In this document: piece by piece, positions 34,944 through 44,351 of the stretch
How positions within the stretch are numbered: the first letter of the stretch is position 1
Layout: each line of letters opens with the position of its first letter
Assembly (NCBI GenBank): GCA_049568075.1
Contig: CP144911.1
DNA from: Gottfriedia sp049568075
GTDB taxonomy: Bacteria; Bacillota; Bacilli; Bacillales; Bacillaceae_G
Reading direction: 5' to 3' (one strand)
Length of the DNA: 64,000 nt
Translations under genes and position numbers: made by a program
The notes under the pieces: model-generated
Told to the model about the DNA's origin: nothing
Database searches by the model: none
What the model saw: only the letters and a program-made list of their open reading frames with translations

Positions 34944-36995
34944 ATGTTTAAGAAAATCTTTGGAGTTTTACAAAAAGTTGGTAAAGCGCTTATGCTTCCA
35001 GTTGCAATTTTACCAGCTGCTGGATTGTTACTTGCATTCGGTAATGCATTTCAAAATCCACAAACATTAAAGTATTTACCGTTTCTTGATGCGCACTGGT
35101 TCCAACTAGTAGCAAAAGTTATGGAACAATCCGGTGACATCATTTTTAGTAATCTGTCATTATTATTTGCAGTAGGTGTTGCCGTTGGTTTAGCAGGAGG
35201 AGAAGGTGTTGCAGGTTTAGCAGCGATCGTTGGATTCCTGATTATGAATAAAACAATGAGTGTGTTCAAAGATGTTGGACAATATGTTGTTTTAGATAAA
35301 ACATTAAATATTGCCAAATTTGATGATCCATCATTTGCGTATGTATTAGGAATTCCTACATTACAAACAGGTGTTTTTGGTGGGATTATCGTAGGTATTT
35401 TAGCTGCATGGGCTTACAATAAATATTATGAAATTGATTTGCCATCATACTTAGGTTTCTTTGCAGGTAAGCGATTTGTACCAATTGCTACAGCAGCGTT
35501 TTCAGTATTACTTGGTATTTTAATGTGCTTTATTTGGCCGCCAATTCAGCACGGTTTAAACTCATTCTCACATAATATGATTGATGCGAATTTAACATTA
35601 TCCGCATTCGTATTTGGTGTTATTGAGCGTTCATTAATTCCATTTGGTTTACACCATATCTTCTATGCACCATTCTGGTTTGAGTTTGGTTCATATACTG
35701 ATAAAACTGGTATGGTTGTACACGGGGATCAAAAAATCTTCTTCGCTCAATTAAAAGATGGAGTAAAATTAACTGCTGGTACATTCATGGTAGGTAAATT
35801 CCCATTCATGATGTTTGGTTTACCAGCTGCTGCATTAGCTATGTATCATGAAGCAAAACCTGAAAATAAAAAAATCGCTGGTGGTATTTTAGCTTCAGCA
35901 GCATTAACTTCATTCTTAACAGGTATTACAGAACCAATTGAATTCTCATTTTTATTTGTTGCACCAGTATTATTTGGAATTCACGCAATCTTTGCTGGTT
36001 TATCATTTATGATCATGCAATTATTAAATGTTAAAATTGGTATGACTTTCTCAGGTGGTTTAATCGACTACTTATTATTCGGTGTTTTACCGAATAGAAC
36101 TGGCTGGTGGTGGGTAATCATCGTCGGTTTAGTATTAGCAGTCATTTACTACTTTGGTTTCCGATTTGCAATTAGAAAATGGGATTTAAAAACTCCAGGA
36201 CGTGAAGATACAATCGCTGAAGATACTAAAAGCAATACTCCAGCTAATGAATTACCATATGAAATTTTACAAGCTTTAGGTGGAAAAAGTAATATTTCTT
36301 CATTAGATGCATGTATCACACGATTACGAGTACAAGTGAATTCAAAAGATGAAGTAAATAAAGATCGTTTAAAAGCATTAGGTGCCGCTGGAGTTCTTGA
36401 AGTTGGAAATAATATTCAAGCAATTTTTGGACCTAAATCAGATACATTAAAATCACAAATTAAAGACATTATGACTGGCAAAACTCCAGTTGTAAGTCAA
36501 GAAGCACATAAAGAAACAGCTTCAGCAGTAGATACTACTATTGAAGAAGCGATTATTAATCCAATTGAAGGGGAAATAATCCCAATTACAGAAGTACCAG
36601 ATCAGGTATTTTCTGGAAAAATGATGGGTGATGGATTTGCGATTATTCCTTCAGAAGGTACAGTTGTATCTCCAGTAGATGGCGAAATCGTAAATGTATT
36701 CCCAACTAAACATGCGATTGGTATTTTATCAAATGGTGGAAAAGAAATTTTAATCCATATTGGTATTGATACTGTAAAACTAAATGGTGAAGGCTTTGAA
36801 GTACTGGTATCACAAGGTGAGAAAGTAACAAAAGGTCAACAATTAGTTAAAATTGATTTACACTTTATTCGTGAAAATGCACCTTCTACAATTACACCTG
36901 TTGTATTTACAAACTTAGCTGAAGGACAACAAGTTGTAATTGAAAAACCAGGTAAGCAATCAAAAGGTGAAGTAGGCATCATTAAGATTAAATAA
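34944..36995 (+). CDS. ptsG: Glucose-specific PTS enzyme IICBA
   Basis: 683 residues that import and phosphorylate glucose. EIIC membrane domain (about 1-420, LMLPVAILPAAGLLLAFGNA onward, with GITEPIEFSFLF), EIIB with phospho-Cys457 in SLDACITRLRVQV, and EIIA with phospho-His605 in EILIHIGIDTVKL. ATG 34944 is set by AAGGAGG at 34931-34937; the in-frame extension upstream runs into the terminator. Controlled by GlcT through the leader hairpin. Followed by ptsH and ptsI. Confidence 0.96.
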   Translation: MFKKIFGVLQKVGKALMLPVAILPAAGLLLAFGNAFQNPQTLKYLPFLDAHWFQLVAKVMEQSGDIIFSNLSLLFAVGVAVGLAGGEGVAGLAAIVGFLIMNKTMSVFKDVGQYVVLDKTLNIAKFDDPSFAYVLGIPTLQTGVFGGIIVGILAAWAYNKYYEIDLPSYLGFFAGKRFVPIATAAFSVLLGILMCFIWPPIQHGLNSFSHNMIDANLTLSAFVFGVIERSLIPFGLHHIFYAPFWFEFGSYTDKTGMVVHGDQKIFFAQLKDGVKLTAGTFMVGKFPFMMFGLPAAALAMYHEAKPENKKIAGGILASAALTSFLTGITEPIEFSFLFVAPVLFGIHAIFAGLSFMIMQLLNVKIGMTFSGGLIDYLLFGVLPNRTGWWWVIIVGLVLAVIYYFGFRFAIRKWDLKTPGREDTIAEDTKSNTPANELPYEILQALGGKSNISSLDACITRLRVQVNSKDEVNKDRLKALGAAGVLEVGNNIQAIFGPKSDTLKSQIKDIMTGKTPVVSQEAHKETASAVDTTIEEAIINPIEGEIIPITEVPDQVFSGKMMGDGFAIIPSEGTVVSPVDGEIVNVFPTKHAIGILSNGGKEILIHIGIDTVKLNGEGFEVLVSQGEKVTKGQQLVKIDLHFIRENAPSTITPVVFTNLAEGQQVVIEKPGKQSKGEVGIIKIK

Positions 36996-37030
36996 ATCTA
37001 ATTAAATAGACGAAAAATGTTTGATTTTAT

Positions 37031-37067
37031 AAGGGGTAGTATAGTTGACACTATGCACCCCTTTTAA
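37031..37067 (+). terminator. Terminator between ptsG and ptsH
   Basis: AAGGGGT / ACCCCTT with an inner GTATAG / CTATGC stem and T-run. It probably lets ptsG vary while ptsHI are read from their own promoter or from readthrough. Confidence 0.75.
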
Positions 37068-37137
37068 TAGAATATTTATAGTAGGCCAAACGTCTATACC
37101 AAAAATGTAGATTTAATCACAAAGGAGATAAATTATT

Positions 37138-37401
37138 ATGGAAAAAACTTTTAAAGTAACAGCTGATTCTGGAATCCACGCTCGTCCAGCAACATTATTA
37201 GTAAATGTAGCAGGTAAATTTAATTCTGATATCAATCTTGAGTATAATGGTAAAACAGTTAACTTAAAATCAATCATGGGTGTAATGTCTTTAGGAATTC
37301 AACAAGGAACTGAGATCAAAATTAGCGCTAACGGTGAAGATGCAGAACAAGCGATCGCTTCAATCGATGAAACAATGAAAAAAGAAGGTTTAGGCGAATA
37401 A
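37138..37401 (+). CDS. ptsH: Phosphocarrier protein HPr
   Basis: 87 residues. Phospho-His14 in DSGIHARPATLLV accepts phosphate from enzyme I; Ser45 in LKSIMGVMSLGI is the HPr kinase site that, phosphorylated, works with CcpA in carbon catabolite control. ATG after AAAGGAG. One-base overlap with ptsI (TAATG). Confidence 0.97.
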   Translation: MEKTFKVTADSGIHARPATLLVNVAGKFNSDINLEYNGKTVNLKSIMGVMSLGIQQGTEIKISANGEDAEQAIASIDETMKKEGLGE

Positions 37402-39110
37402 TGTCTTTACATATTAAAGGTATTGCCGCTTCTAGTGGAATTGCAATTGCAAAAGCATTTCGCTTAGAAAATCCTGAATTAAACATTGTTAAAAAACAAA
37501 TTTCAGATATTGATGCTGAAATTGCTAAACTTGACAATGCAATTCAAGTTTCTAACACAGAATTAGAAAAAATTCGTGATCACGCGAATGCGGAACTTGG
37601 TGAAGATAAAGCTGCAATCTTTTCTGCACACATCTTAGTTTTAAATGATCCAGAGCTAGTTAACCCAGTTAAAGATAAAATTAAGTCTGAAAGTGTCAAC
37701 GCTGATTTTGCAATGAATGAAGTTGCTTCAATGTTCGTTCAAATGTTTGAAAGCATGGATAATGAATATATGAAGGAACGTGCTGCAGATATCCGCGATG
37801 TTACAAAACGTGTAATGGCGCATCTGTTAGGCGTTACGATTTCTAACCCTGCTAATATTACTGAAGAAGTAATAATTATCGCAGAAGATTTAACACCTTC
37901 TGATACAGCACAATTAAACCGTAAATACGCTTTAGGTTTTACAACTGATATTGGTGGTCGTACATCTCACTCAGCGATTATGGCTCGTTCTCTTGAAATT
38001 CCTGCTGTTGTGGGGACAAAAGAAGTAACTAGTAAAATCGAAAATGACGTTATGGTCATTGTTGATGGATTAGATGGTCATGTAATAGTAGATCCTTCTA
38101 ATGAAGAATTAGAAGAGTATAAAGCTAAAAAAGAAAAATTCGAGCTTCAAAAAGTTGAATGGGCTAAACTTAAAAATGAACCAACTGTAACGAAAGATGG
38201 ACATCATGTTGAGTTAGTAGCTAACATTGGTACACCAAATGATGTAGAAGGCGTTATCAATAATGGTGGTGAAGGTGTTGGCCTTTACCGAACTGAGTTC
38301 CTATATATGGGACGCGATAACTTCCCATCAGAAGAAGAGCAGTTTGAATCATACAAATCAGTTCTTGAAAGTATGAGTGATAAGCCGGTAGTAGTAAGAA
38401 CACTAGATATCGGTGGAGATAAAGAATTATCTTATTTACACTTACCAAAAGAAATGAACCCATTCTTAGGCTACAGAGCAATTCGTTTATGTTTAGATCA
38501 GAAGGAAATATTCCGTACACAATTACGTGCATTACTTCGTGCGAGTGTATATGGTAACTTAAAAATTATGTTCCCGATGATTGCAACTTTAGATGAGTTC
38601 AGAGCTGCAAAGGCTGTTTTATTAGAAGAAAAAGAACAGTTAGTAAAAGAAAATGTTCAAGTCTCAGACAATATCGAAATTGGTATGATGGTAGAAATCC
38701 CAGCTTCTGCTGTTTTAGCAGATGTATTCGCTAAGGAAGTTGATTTCTTTAGTATCGGGACAAACGATTTAATCCAATATACAATGGCTGCGGATCGCAT
38801 GAATGAACAGGTTTCATATTTATATCAACCATATAACCCATCAATTTTAAGATTAGTTAAAATGGTAATCGATGCTGCAAACAAAGAAGGTAAATGGGCT
38901 GGAATGTGTGGAGAGATGGCTGGAGATGCATTAGCTATTCCTTTACTTGTTGGATTAGGCTTACATGAATTCTCTATGAGTGCTACTTCAATCTTACCTG
39001 CTCGTAGTCAAATGGCTAAACTTTCTAAAGCTGAAATGGAGATATTAGCTGAAAAAGCTTTAAATATGTCTACAGCTGAAGAAGTTGTTAACTTAGTAAA
39101 TAGCATCTAA
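37401..39110 (+). CDS. ptsI: PTS enzyme I
   Basis: 569-residue phosphoenolpyruvate-protein phosphotransferase. N-terminal HPr-binding helices, active His in GGRTSHSAIMARS, and the PEP-binding barrel with GVGLYRTEFLYMGRD, EIGMMVEIPASAVLAD and FFSIGTNDLIQYTMAADR; the catalytic Cys lies in WAGMCGEMAGD. General energy-coupling protein for all PTS transporters, translated together with HPr. Confidence 0.97.
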   Translation: MSLHIKGIAASSGIAIAKAFRLENPELNIVKKQISDIDAEIAKLDNAIQVSNTELEKIRDHANAELGEDKAAIFSAHILVLNDPELVNPVKDKIKSESVNADFAMNEVASMFVQMFESMDNEYMKERAADIRDVTKRVMAHLLGVTISNPANITEEVIIIAEDLTPSDTAQLNRKYALGFTTDIGGRTSHSAIMARSLEIPAVVGTKEVTSKIENDVMVIVDGLDGHVIVDPSNEELEEYKAKKEKFELQKVEWAKLKNEPTVTKDGHHVELVANIGTPNDVEGVINNGGEGVGLYRTEFLYMGRDNFPSEEEQFESYKSVLESMSDKPVVVRTLDIGGDKELSYLHLPKEMNPFLGYRAIRLCLDQKEIFRTQLRALLRASVYGNLKIMFPMIATLDEFRAAKAVLLEEKEQLVKENVQVSDNIEIGMMVEIPASAVLADVFAKEVDFFSIGTNDLIQYTMAADRMNEQVSYLYQPYNPSILRLVKMVIDAANKEGKWAGMCGEMAGDALAIPLLVGLGLHEFSMSATSILPARSQMAKLSKAEMEILAEKALNMSTAEEVVNLVNSI

Positions 39111-39180
39111 AATAAAACAACAGAATTTAAAGTATTTTGTCTACACATCGAACAACAGGGAGACCTGTTGTTTTATTTTT
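39109..39180 (+). terminator. ptsI terminator with a duplicated 5' arm
   Basis: AACAACAG (39151-39158) and CTGTTGTT (39165-39172) form the hairpin, followed by TTTATTTTT. A second copy of the 5' arm, extended as AAAATAAAACAACAG, lies at 39109-39123. The bases between include TTTGTCTACA (39136-39145), the reverse complement of the arm motif TGTAGACAAA of the repeat family. Confidence 0.7.
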
Positions 39181-39319
39181 AAGATTATATATATTCTGTA
39201 TGATGATCTACCGAATCGAAAAATTCCTACTGTTGACAAATTCGCTTCTTTAATTTAGTGTATGTTTAAATTATTAAACGAATAAGATTATTTTTGGATA
39301 ATAAAAGTAGGTGGAAGAT

Positions 39320-39619
39320 TTGAGTAAAGAAGCAATTGAAGTATTTAGAGAATGTATTCCCTTGTTCCAAGCGTTAAGCGATCCTTACAGACAGGATATC
39401 ATATTAATGTTATCAGAAGGTGAAGCGCTAACAGTTAATGAAATTACGGAAAAAACTTCATTATCTAGACCGGCTATATCACATCATTTAAAAATTTTAC
39501 GTGATAATCAATTAGTACAAATTGAGCAAAAAGGCACACATAGATATTATTCATTAGCGATTGATTCTTCTCTAGAATTACTTAAGAAATTAATCATTAC
39601 TGTTGAACAACATTGTTAA
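39320..39619 (+). CDS. ArsR-family transcriptional regulator
   Basis: 99-residue winged helix protein: FQALSDPYRQDIILMLSEGE, LTVNEITEKTSLSRPAISHHLKIL and a wing VQIEQKGTHRYYSLA. No Cys-rich metal site is evident in the recognition helix, so it may sense something other than arsenic or zinc. TTG 39320 fits the ribosome site AGTAGGTGG; GTG 39311 would lie inside it. Convergent with the nitroreductase; target unknown. Confidence 0.82.
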   Translation: MSKEAIEVFRECIPLFQALSDPYRQDIILMLSEGEALTVNEITEKTSLSRPAISHHLKILRDNQLVQIEQKGTHRYYSLAIDSSLELLKKLIITVEQHC

Positions 39620-39636
39620 TGAATCGTAATGACATA

Positions 39637-39672
39637 AAAGGGACTCCGACTTTTGTCAGAATCCCTTTTACT
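39637..39672. terminator. Bidirectional terminator between arsR-type gene and nitroreductase
   Basis: AAAAGGGA / TCCCTTTT outer stem with an inner GACTTTTGTC, A- and T-runs on either side. Confidence 0.75.
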
Positions 39673-39684
39673 TTTTATTTATGA

Positions 39685-40299
39685 TTAAATCCAGATAGAC
39701 ATTTCTTTTGCAGAAAAACGTGTTGTATGATGTCCTGGTACTTTTTCTTTACCAATAGCAATCAACATCGTTGGAATATAGCGATCATCAGTTAAGAAAG
39801 TTTCTTTAAACGCTTGTTCGTTAAACCCACCGATTGCACAAGTGTTCCAACCTTTTGCAGAAGCAGCCATTATTAATTGCATAGCAGCAAGAGAAGAATT
39901 TAAAATACCTTGTTCACGATTACGTTGCTCTGTTGCATAAGCATTTTCAACGTTGGCTTTTAATTTGTCTTTTGCTTCTTGAGTCATAAAACCAGCTTCC
40001 ACAGCAGGTCCGAAAACTAAGTCAACATTTTTTGCTGATTGTGTATCCGCTAATACAGCAATTACACATGAAGCATCTTTAATCTGACCTTGGTTGTATG
40101 CAACAGGTAATAACTTACCTTGAGCATTTTCACCATGGAATACAACGAATTTCCAATGTTGTAAATTCCAAGCAGATGGTGCAGTCATTGCAGCATCAAG
40201 AAGTTCAGTAATTTCGCTGTTACTGATTTCAGTAGAAGAATCGAATACTCGAGTCGAGTTTCGTTCTTTAATCATTTCAAAAAATTGTTCATTTTTCAT
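39685..40299 (-). CDS. NAD(P)H nitroreductase family flavoprotein
   Basis: 204 residues. FMN-binding Arg cluster at the N-terminus (IKERNSTRVFDSSTEI), then AAMTAPSAWNLQHWKFVVF, a middle helix with SSLAAMQLIMAASAKGWNTCAIGGF, and a C-terminal Arg (HHTTRFSAKEM). Homodimeric FMN oxidoreductase reducing nitro compounds or quinones. GGAGGTA ribosome site before ATG 40299. Confidence 0.88.
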   Translation of the reverse strand: MKNEQFFEMIKERNSTRVFDSSTEISNSEITELLDAAMTAPSAWNLQHWKFVVFHGENAQGKLLPVAYNQGQIKDASCVIAVLADTQSAKNVDLVFGPAVEAGFMTQEAKDKLKANVENAYATEQRNREQGILNSSLAAMQLIMAASAKGWNTCAIGGFNEQAFKETFLTDDRYIPTMLIAIGKEKVPGHHTTRFSAKEMSIWI

Positions 40300-40521
40300 A
40301 TGAAAATACCTCCAAAAATTAGGTGCATTAGATACATTTTTATGTACTTTTTTAATATAGATAGTTCTATTATTAGAGTCAACAAATTAGTGTTGAAATA
40401 ACCTAAATTTAATTTGAAATAAAGTTTAGTTTGCTTATTTTTTTATAAGAATAGCTCAGGCTTTTTTATTAATATTTTTTATGTTAGTTTATTTATGGAT
40501 ATTAAAAGAGGAGTGTGTAAA

Positions 40522-41421
40522 ATGGAAGCAATTAATTTAAAAGATTTACAAGTTGGATTTATCGGAATTGGCGTTATGGGTAAAAGTATGGCAAAGCATT
40601 TAATCAATGCAGGTGCAAAATTACATATTTATAACCGTACAAAAGAAAAAGCAAATGAACTAATTGATTTAGGTGCTATTTGGTATGATACACCTAAAGA
40701 ATTAGCACCAAATTGTCAGGTCATTTGTACGATGGTTGGCTATCCAAGTGACTTAGAAGATGTATATTTTGGCGATAATGGAATCATCCAATCTGCTTCA
40801 AAAGGAACTACTTTTATCGACTTTACAACTTCGACACCAACTTTAGCTAAAAAAATTGATGAGCTGACAAAATCAGTAGGTATGTCATCATTAGATGCAC
40901 CAGTGTCAGGTGGAGATTTAGGGGCAAGAGAAGCTAGATTAGCGATAATGGTTGGTGGAGAAGAAGAAACTTTTCATAAAATGTCCACATTATTTGAAGT
41001 TTTAGGAAAAAATATTGCGTATCATGGAAATGCTGGTAGTGGACAACATGTAAAAATGTGTAATCAAATTGCAATTGCTTCAGGTATGTTAGGAGTTTGT
41101 GAAGCCCTTGCATATGCTTCATCAGCAGGATTAGACGGTGAAAAAGTATTAGGAAGTATTTCTACAGGTGCAGCAGGCAGTTGGTCATTATCTAATTTAG
41201 CACCACGTGTTTTAAAAGGAGATTTCGAGCCGGGGTTCTATATTAAACATTTTATAAAAGATATGGGAATCGCAATTGAAGAAGCTGAGAAGATGGAATT
41301 AAATCTGCCAGGACTTTTACTTGCAAAAAAATGCTACGATGAACTGTCTAAAAATGGTTTAGATGAAAAAGGAACGCAAGCACTTTATACATTATACGAT
41401 CCGTCTCACCACATTCAATAA
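40522..41421 (+). CDS. ykwC: NAD(P)-dependent beta-hydroxyacid dehydrogenase (YkwC-like)
   Basis: 299 residues of the 3-hydroxyisobutyrate / 6-phosphogluconate dehydrogenase family. Rossmann motif VGFIGIGVMGKSMAKHL, substrate loop SLDAPVSGGDLGAREARLAIMVGG, catalytic Lys in SGQHVKMCNQI, and a helical C-terminal domain. ATG 40522 follows GAGGAGTG; an upstream extension to 40495 is not supported. Same relative order as ykwC near patA in B. subtilis. True substrate unknown. Confidence 0.85.
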   Translation: MEAINLKDLQVGFIGIGVMGKSMAKHLINAGAKLHIYNRTKEKANELIDLGAIWYDTPKELAPNCQVICTMVGYPSDLEDVYFGDNGIIQSASKGTTFIDFTTSTPTLAKKIDELTKSVGMSSLDAPVSGGDLGAREARLAIMVGGEEETFHKMSTLFEVLGKNIAYHGNAGSGQHVKMCNQIAIASGMLGVCEALAYASSAGLDGEKVLGSISTGAAGSWSLSNLAPRVLKGDFEPGFYIKHFIKDMGIAIEEAEKMELNLPGLLLAKKCYDELSKNGLDEKGTQALYTLYDPSHHIQ

Positions 41422-41443
41422 TTTAATGAATAGAGGTTAACAA

Positions 41444-41893
41444 GTGCAAAATTTTCAACTTGCAAAGTTTTATCAACGATTAAGTGCGTTTTTATTCGAT
41501 ACGTTTATCGTTTCAGTAGCTTATGGGATCATCATCGCTATTATTACGATGAATCCTGAGAAGATATTAAGTCGTTTTAATTCTACATCAGGAAATTCAA
41601 CGGTCGATTTAATCGTTATTTCAATTATTATGATCATATTATTTGTAGTTGTTCCACAATTTAATAAAGGGATGACATTTGGTCAAAGATTTTTAGCTAT
41701 TAAAATGATAAAAGATAACTATGAAGAAACGACAATGATACTATTTTTCATACGTTTTATCTTTATAGCAGGAATATCAGTTCTATTTTTAGGTGTACCA
41801 TTAATAGTTAATGTTTATTTAATGTTATTTAGAAAAGACCATAAAACAATTCAGGACTTGTTATTTAAAACAAGAGTAATACAAGCTAGATAA
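41444..41893 (+). CDS. RDD family membrane protein
   Basis: 149 residues with three hydrophobic segments. The RDD signature is altered: the first helix region reads YQRLSAFLFDTFIVS (Arg and Asp kept), and the Asp near the end is kept in HKTIQDLLFKTRV. Function of RDD proteins is mostly unknown; some act in ion exchange. GTG start after GAGGTTAACA. Sits 22 bases after ykwC and may share its transcript. Confidence 0.7.
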   Translation: MQNFQLAKFYQRLSAFLFDTFIVSVAYGIIIAIITMNPEKILSRFNSTSGNSTVDLIVISIIMIILFVVVPQFNKGMTFGQRFLAIKMIKDNYEETTMILFFIRFIFIAGISVLFLGVPLIVNVYLMLFRKDHKTIQDLLFKTRVIQAR

Positions 41894-41934
41894 AAAAGCA
41901 GGGGAGGATCAAAAAATCCACCCCTGCTTTTTTA
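41892..41934. terminator. Strong bidirectional terminator between the RDD gene and patA
   Basis: AAAAAAGCAGGGG / CCCCTGCTTTTTT with an inner GGAT / ATCC. Confidence 0.92.
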
Positions 41935-41936
41935 AT

Positions 41937-43097
41937 TTAATTTCTAAGACTAGTTACAAACTCTTCTAATCGATCACATGCAATTTCTAGTTCTTTCATT
42001 GAATAAGCATAAGATAATCGAATGTATGAATCTCCATATTCAGAAAAAGCTTCTCCTGGAATAACTGCTAGATTATGTTTTTCTACTAGATTTAGTGCGA
42101 ACTCCATGGAAGGCATATTGAATTCTTTAATTGATGGGAATAAATAAAATGCACCTTCTGGCTTAATACAAGGTAGACCCATCTTTTCTAAACGATCAAT
42201 CATATAATTACGTCTTATTTTATACTCCGTTGCCATTTCAATCGGAGAATCAATGCAATCAGTTAATGCTGTAATTGCTGCATATTGAGAGATTGATGTT
42301 GCGCATGATACGTTATACTGATGCACTTTTAAGATTTCCTGAGCTAAATAAGCAGGCGCATAGATAAAACCAATTCTCCAACCAGTCATAGAATGTGATT
42401 TGCTAAGACCGTTTATGACAATTGTCTTTTCTCTCATTCCAGGGTAACTAGCAATTGAGGTATGAGTCGTATCATATGTCAGCTCACTATATATTTCATC
42501 TGATAAAATGAATACGTCTTGCTGAGATAAGTAGTTAGCTAAATTCTCAAGTTCCTCTTGCGTTAATGTGACGCCTGTTGGGTTATTTGGATATGGTAAA
42601 ACAATACAACGTGTTTTTTCAGTAATGTGTTCTTCCAATAATTCAGGTGTAATTTTAAAACCACTATTAGATGTATCTACAAAGACTGGTTTAGCTCCAC
42701 ATGTTTGAATAATTGGTGCATAGCCAGGGTAGATTGGCGCAGGAAGAATAACCTCACATTCATCGTTAAGGATTGTTCTGAATGTAACATCGAGTGCTTG
42801 ACTAGCTCCTACTGTAGCGATTACTTCATTCGTTGGATTATATGATAAAGAATATTTTTTCTTTAAAAAATTAGAAGCAGCATTTCTAAGTGCAGGCAGT
42901 CCTGCATTAGGAGTATAGACTGTTTGATTTTGATTAATTGCATGAATAGCAGCTTCTTTAATAGGTGCTGGAGTTGGAAAATCTGGTTGACCCAATGTTA
43001 ATGCAATGACATTATCATATTTTTCAATTTTTTGGGCAAATTTTCTAATACCGGAGATTTGAATTTCTTTTACACTTTCGTTTATATATCTGTTCAT
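41937..43097 (-). CDS. patA: Pyridoxal-phosphate aminotransferase PatA
   Basis: 386-residue fold-type I class I aminotransferase. Seen: ALTLGQPDFPTPAPI, TPNAGLPALR, PYPNNPTGVTL, FILSDEIYSEL, the Schiff-base Lys in GLSKSHSMTGWRIGF, and Arg in DSYIRLSYAYS. In B. subtilis PatA converts N-acetyl-2-amino-6-oxopimelate in lysine/diaminopimelate synthesis, the step between the DapH and DapL reactions; both of those genes are 15 kb downstream here. Confidence 0.9.
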   Translation of the reverse strand: MNRYINESVKEIQISGIRKFAQKIEKYDNVIALTLGQPDFPTPAPIKEAAIHAINQNQTVYTPNAGLPALRNAASNFLKKKYSLSYNPTNEVIATVGASQALDVTFRTILNDECEVILPAPIYPGYAPIIQTCGAKPVFVDTSNSGFKITPELLEEHITEKTRCIVLPYPNNPTGVTLTQEELENLANYLSQQDVFILSDEIYSELTYDTTHTSIASYPGMREKTIVINGLSKSHSMTGWRIGFIYAPAYLAQEILKVHQYNVSCATSISQYAAITALTDCIDSPIEMATEYKIRRNYMIDRLEKMGLPCIKPEGAFYLFPSIKEFNMPSMEFALNLVEKHNLAVIPGEAFSEYGDSYIRLSYAYSMKELEIACDRLEEFVTSLRN

Positions 43098-43242
43098 TTT
43101 AAATCCCTCTACTTATTATTTTTATATTAAAATTAAACTTTTTAATCGAACTATTCAATGAAATTTTCTTCATTTTACCATATAATAAAAAAAGTATTTA
43201 GTAGTGAAATAATTTGATTGCCTAAAGAAGGTGAATAATAAC

Positions 43243-44187
43243 TTGTTACAAGTAATCGGAATAACTAAGAAGAAAGAAATCGACCGTAATATAACAATTG
43301 CAGATGCGAAATCAAATGATTACTTATGGTATTGGGTAGATATTGATGAACCGACCGAAGATGAGATTCAACTTTTATCAACCGAATTCAATTTTCATCC
43401 TTTAGCGATTGAAGATTGTTTAGAATATGTTCAACGACCTAAACTTGACTACTATGAAGGATATCATTTTTTAATATTGCATGAATTAAATAAAATAGAC
43501 TTAGAGGAGACGGAACTAGATATTTTTGTAAGTGATCATTATGTTATCACATTTCATATCCATAAAAGTCCGACTGTACAACTAGTTTTAGATAATATAG
43601 TGTCAGATCGTCGAGCTTCGAAGAGTCCACTTCATTTAACTCATCGAATTATTGATGAGCTTGTTGATAGTTATTTTCCATTAATTTATCGTTTGGAGGA
43701 TGAACTCTCAGACCTAGAAATTGATCCTTTAAAGAAACAAGTAAATAATGCTGTAGAAAGATTATATGATATTAAATCGGATTTATCGAAATTAAGAAGG
43801 ACGATTTTACCAACTCGTGATTTATTATATCGAATCCTTAATTCGAATCGATTTAAAGATATATCTGAACATCGAATTTATTTTGAAGATATACACGATC
43901 ATTTAATGAAGCTTTCGGATATGATAGAGACCAATCGAGATTTAGCGTCCGATATTCGAGAAAGCTATTTTTCATTAAGCTCAGAAAAAATGAATAATAT
44001 TATGAAAACATTAACAATCATATCATCTTTCTTTTTACCACTAACGTTTATCGTAGGTTTATACGGAATGAATTTCCATTATATGCCAGAATTAACTTGG
44101 AAATATGGATACTTATTTATTTTAATTTTAATGGGATTTGTTACCATCCTAATGTACATATTTTTTAAAAGAAAAGGTTGGTTTTAA
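43243..44187 (+). CDS. CorA-type magnesium/cobalt transporter
   Basis: 314 residues: a large cytosolic N-terminal domain with long helices (DLEIDPLKKQVNNAVERLYDI), then two C-terminal membrane helices with the signature GMN in VGLYGMNFHYMPEL between them. Pentameric Mg2+ channel. TTG 43243 is chosen because AAGAAGGTGA (43225-43234) gives good spacing; GTG 43231 lies inside that ribosome site. Its end overlaps a terminator. Confidence 0.9.
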   Translation: MLQVIGITKKKEIDRNITIADAKSNDYLWYWVDIDEPTEDEIQLLSTEFNFHPLAIEDCLEYVQRPKLDYYEGYHFLILHELNKIDLEETELDIFVSDHYVITFHIHKSPTVQLVLDNIVSDRRASKSPLHLTHRIIDELVDSYFPLIYRLEDELSDLEIDPLKKQVNNAVERLYDIKSDLSKLRRTILPTRDLLYRILNSNRFKDISEHRIYFEDIHDHLMKLSDMIETNRDLASDIRESYFSLSSEKMNNIMKTLTIISSFFLPLTFIVGLYGMNFHYMPELTWKYGYLFILILMGFVTILMYIFFKRKGWF

Positions 44188-44220
44188 GTCGTTAAGCACT
44201 TAAGCTTGACGACTTTTCTT
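44186..44220 (+). terminator. Terminator overlapping the corA stop codon
   Basis: AAGTCGT (44186-44192) / ACGACTT (44209-44215) with inner AGC/GCT and T-rich tail; begins within the TAA. Confidence 0.8.
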
Positions 44221-44351
44221 ATATTTTAGAATACTTTGTAATAATGTGTCTTACTATGTAGAAATGTTTTTTTCGAATTTTTTGTATTAATAATTAGAAG
44301 TTTAAATAACTATGTTATAATTTGTTGAAAGAAGGGGTGGGGGACACTTTA

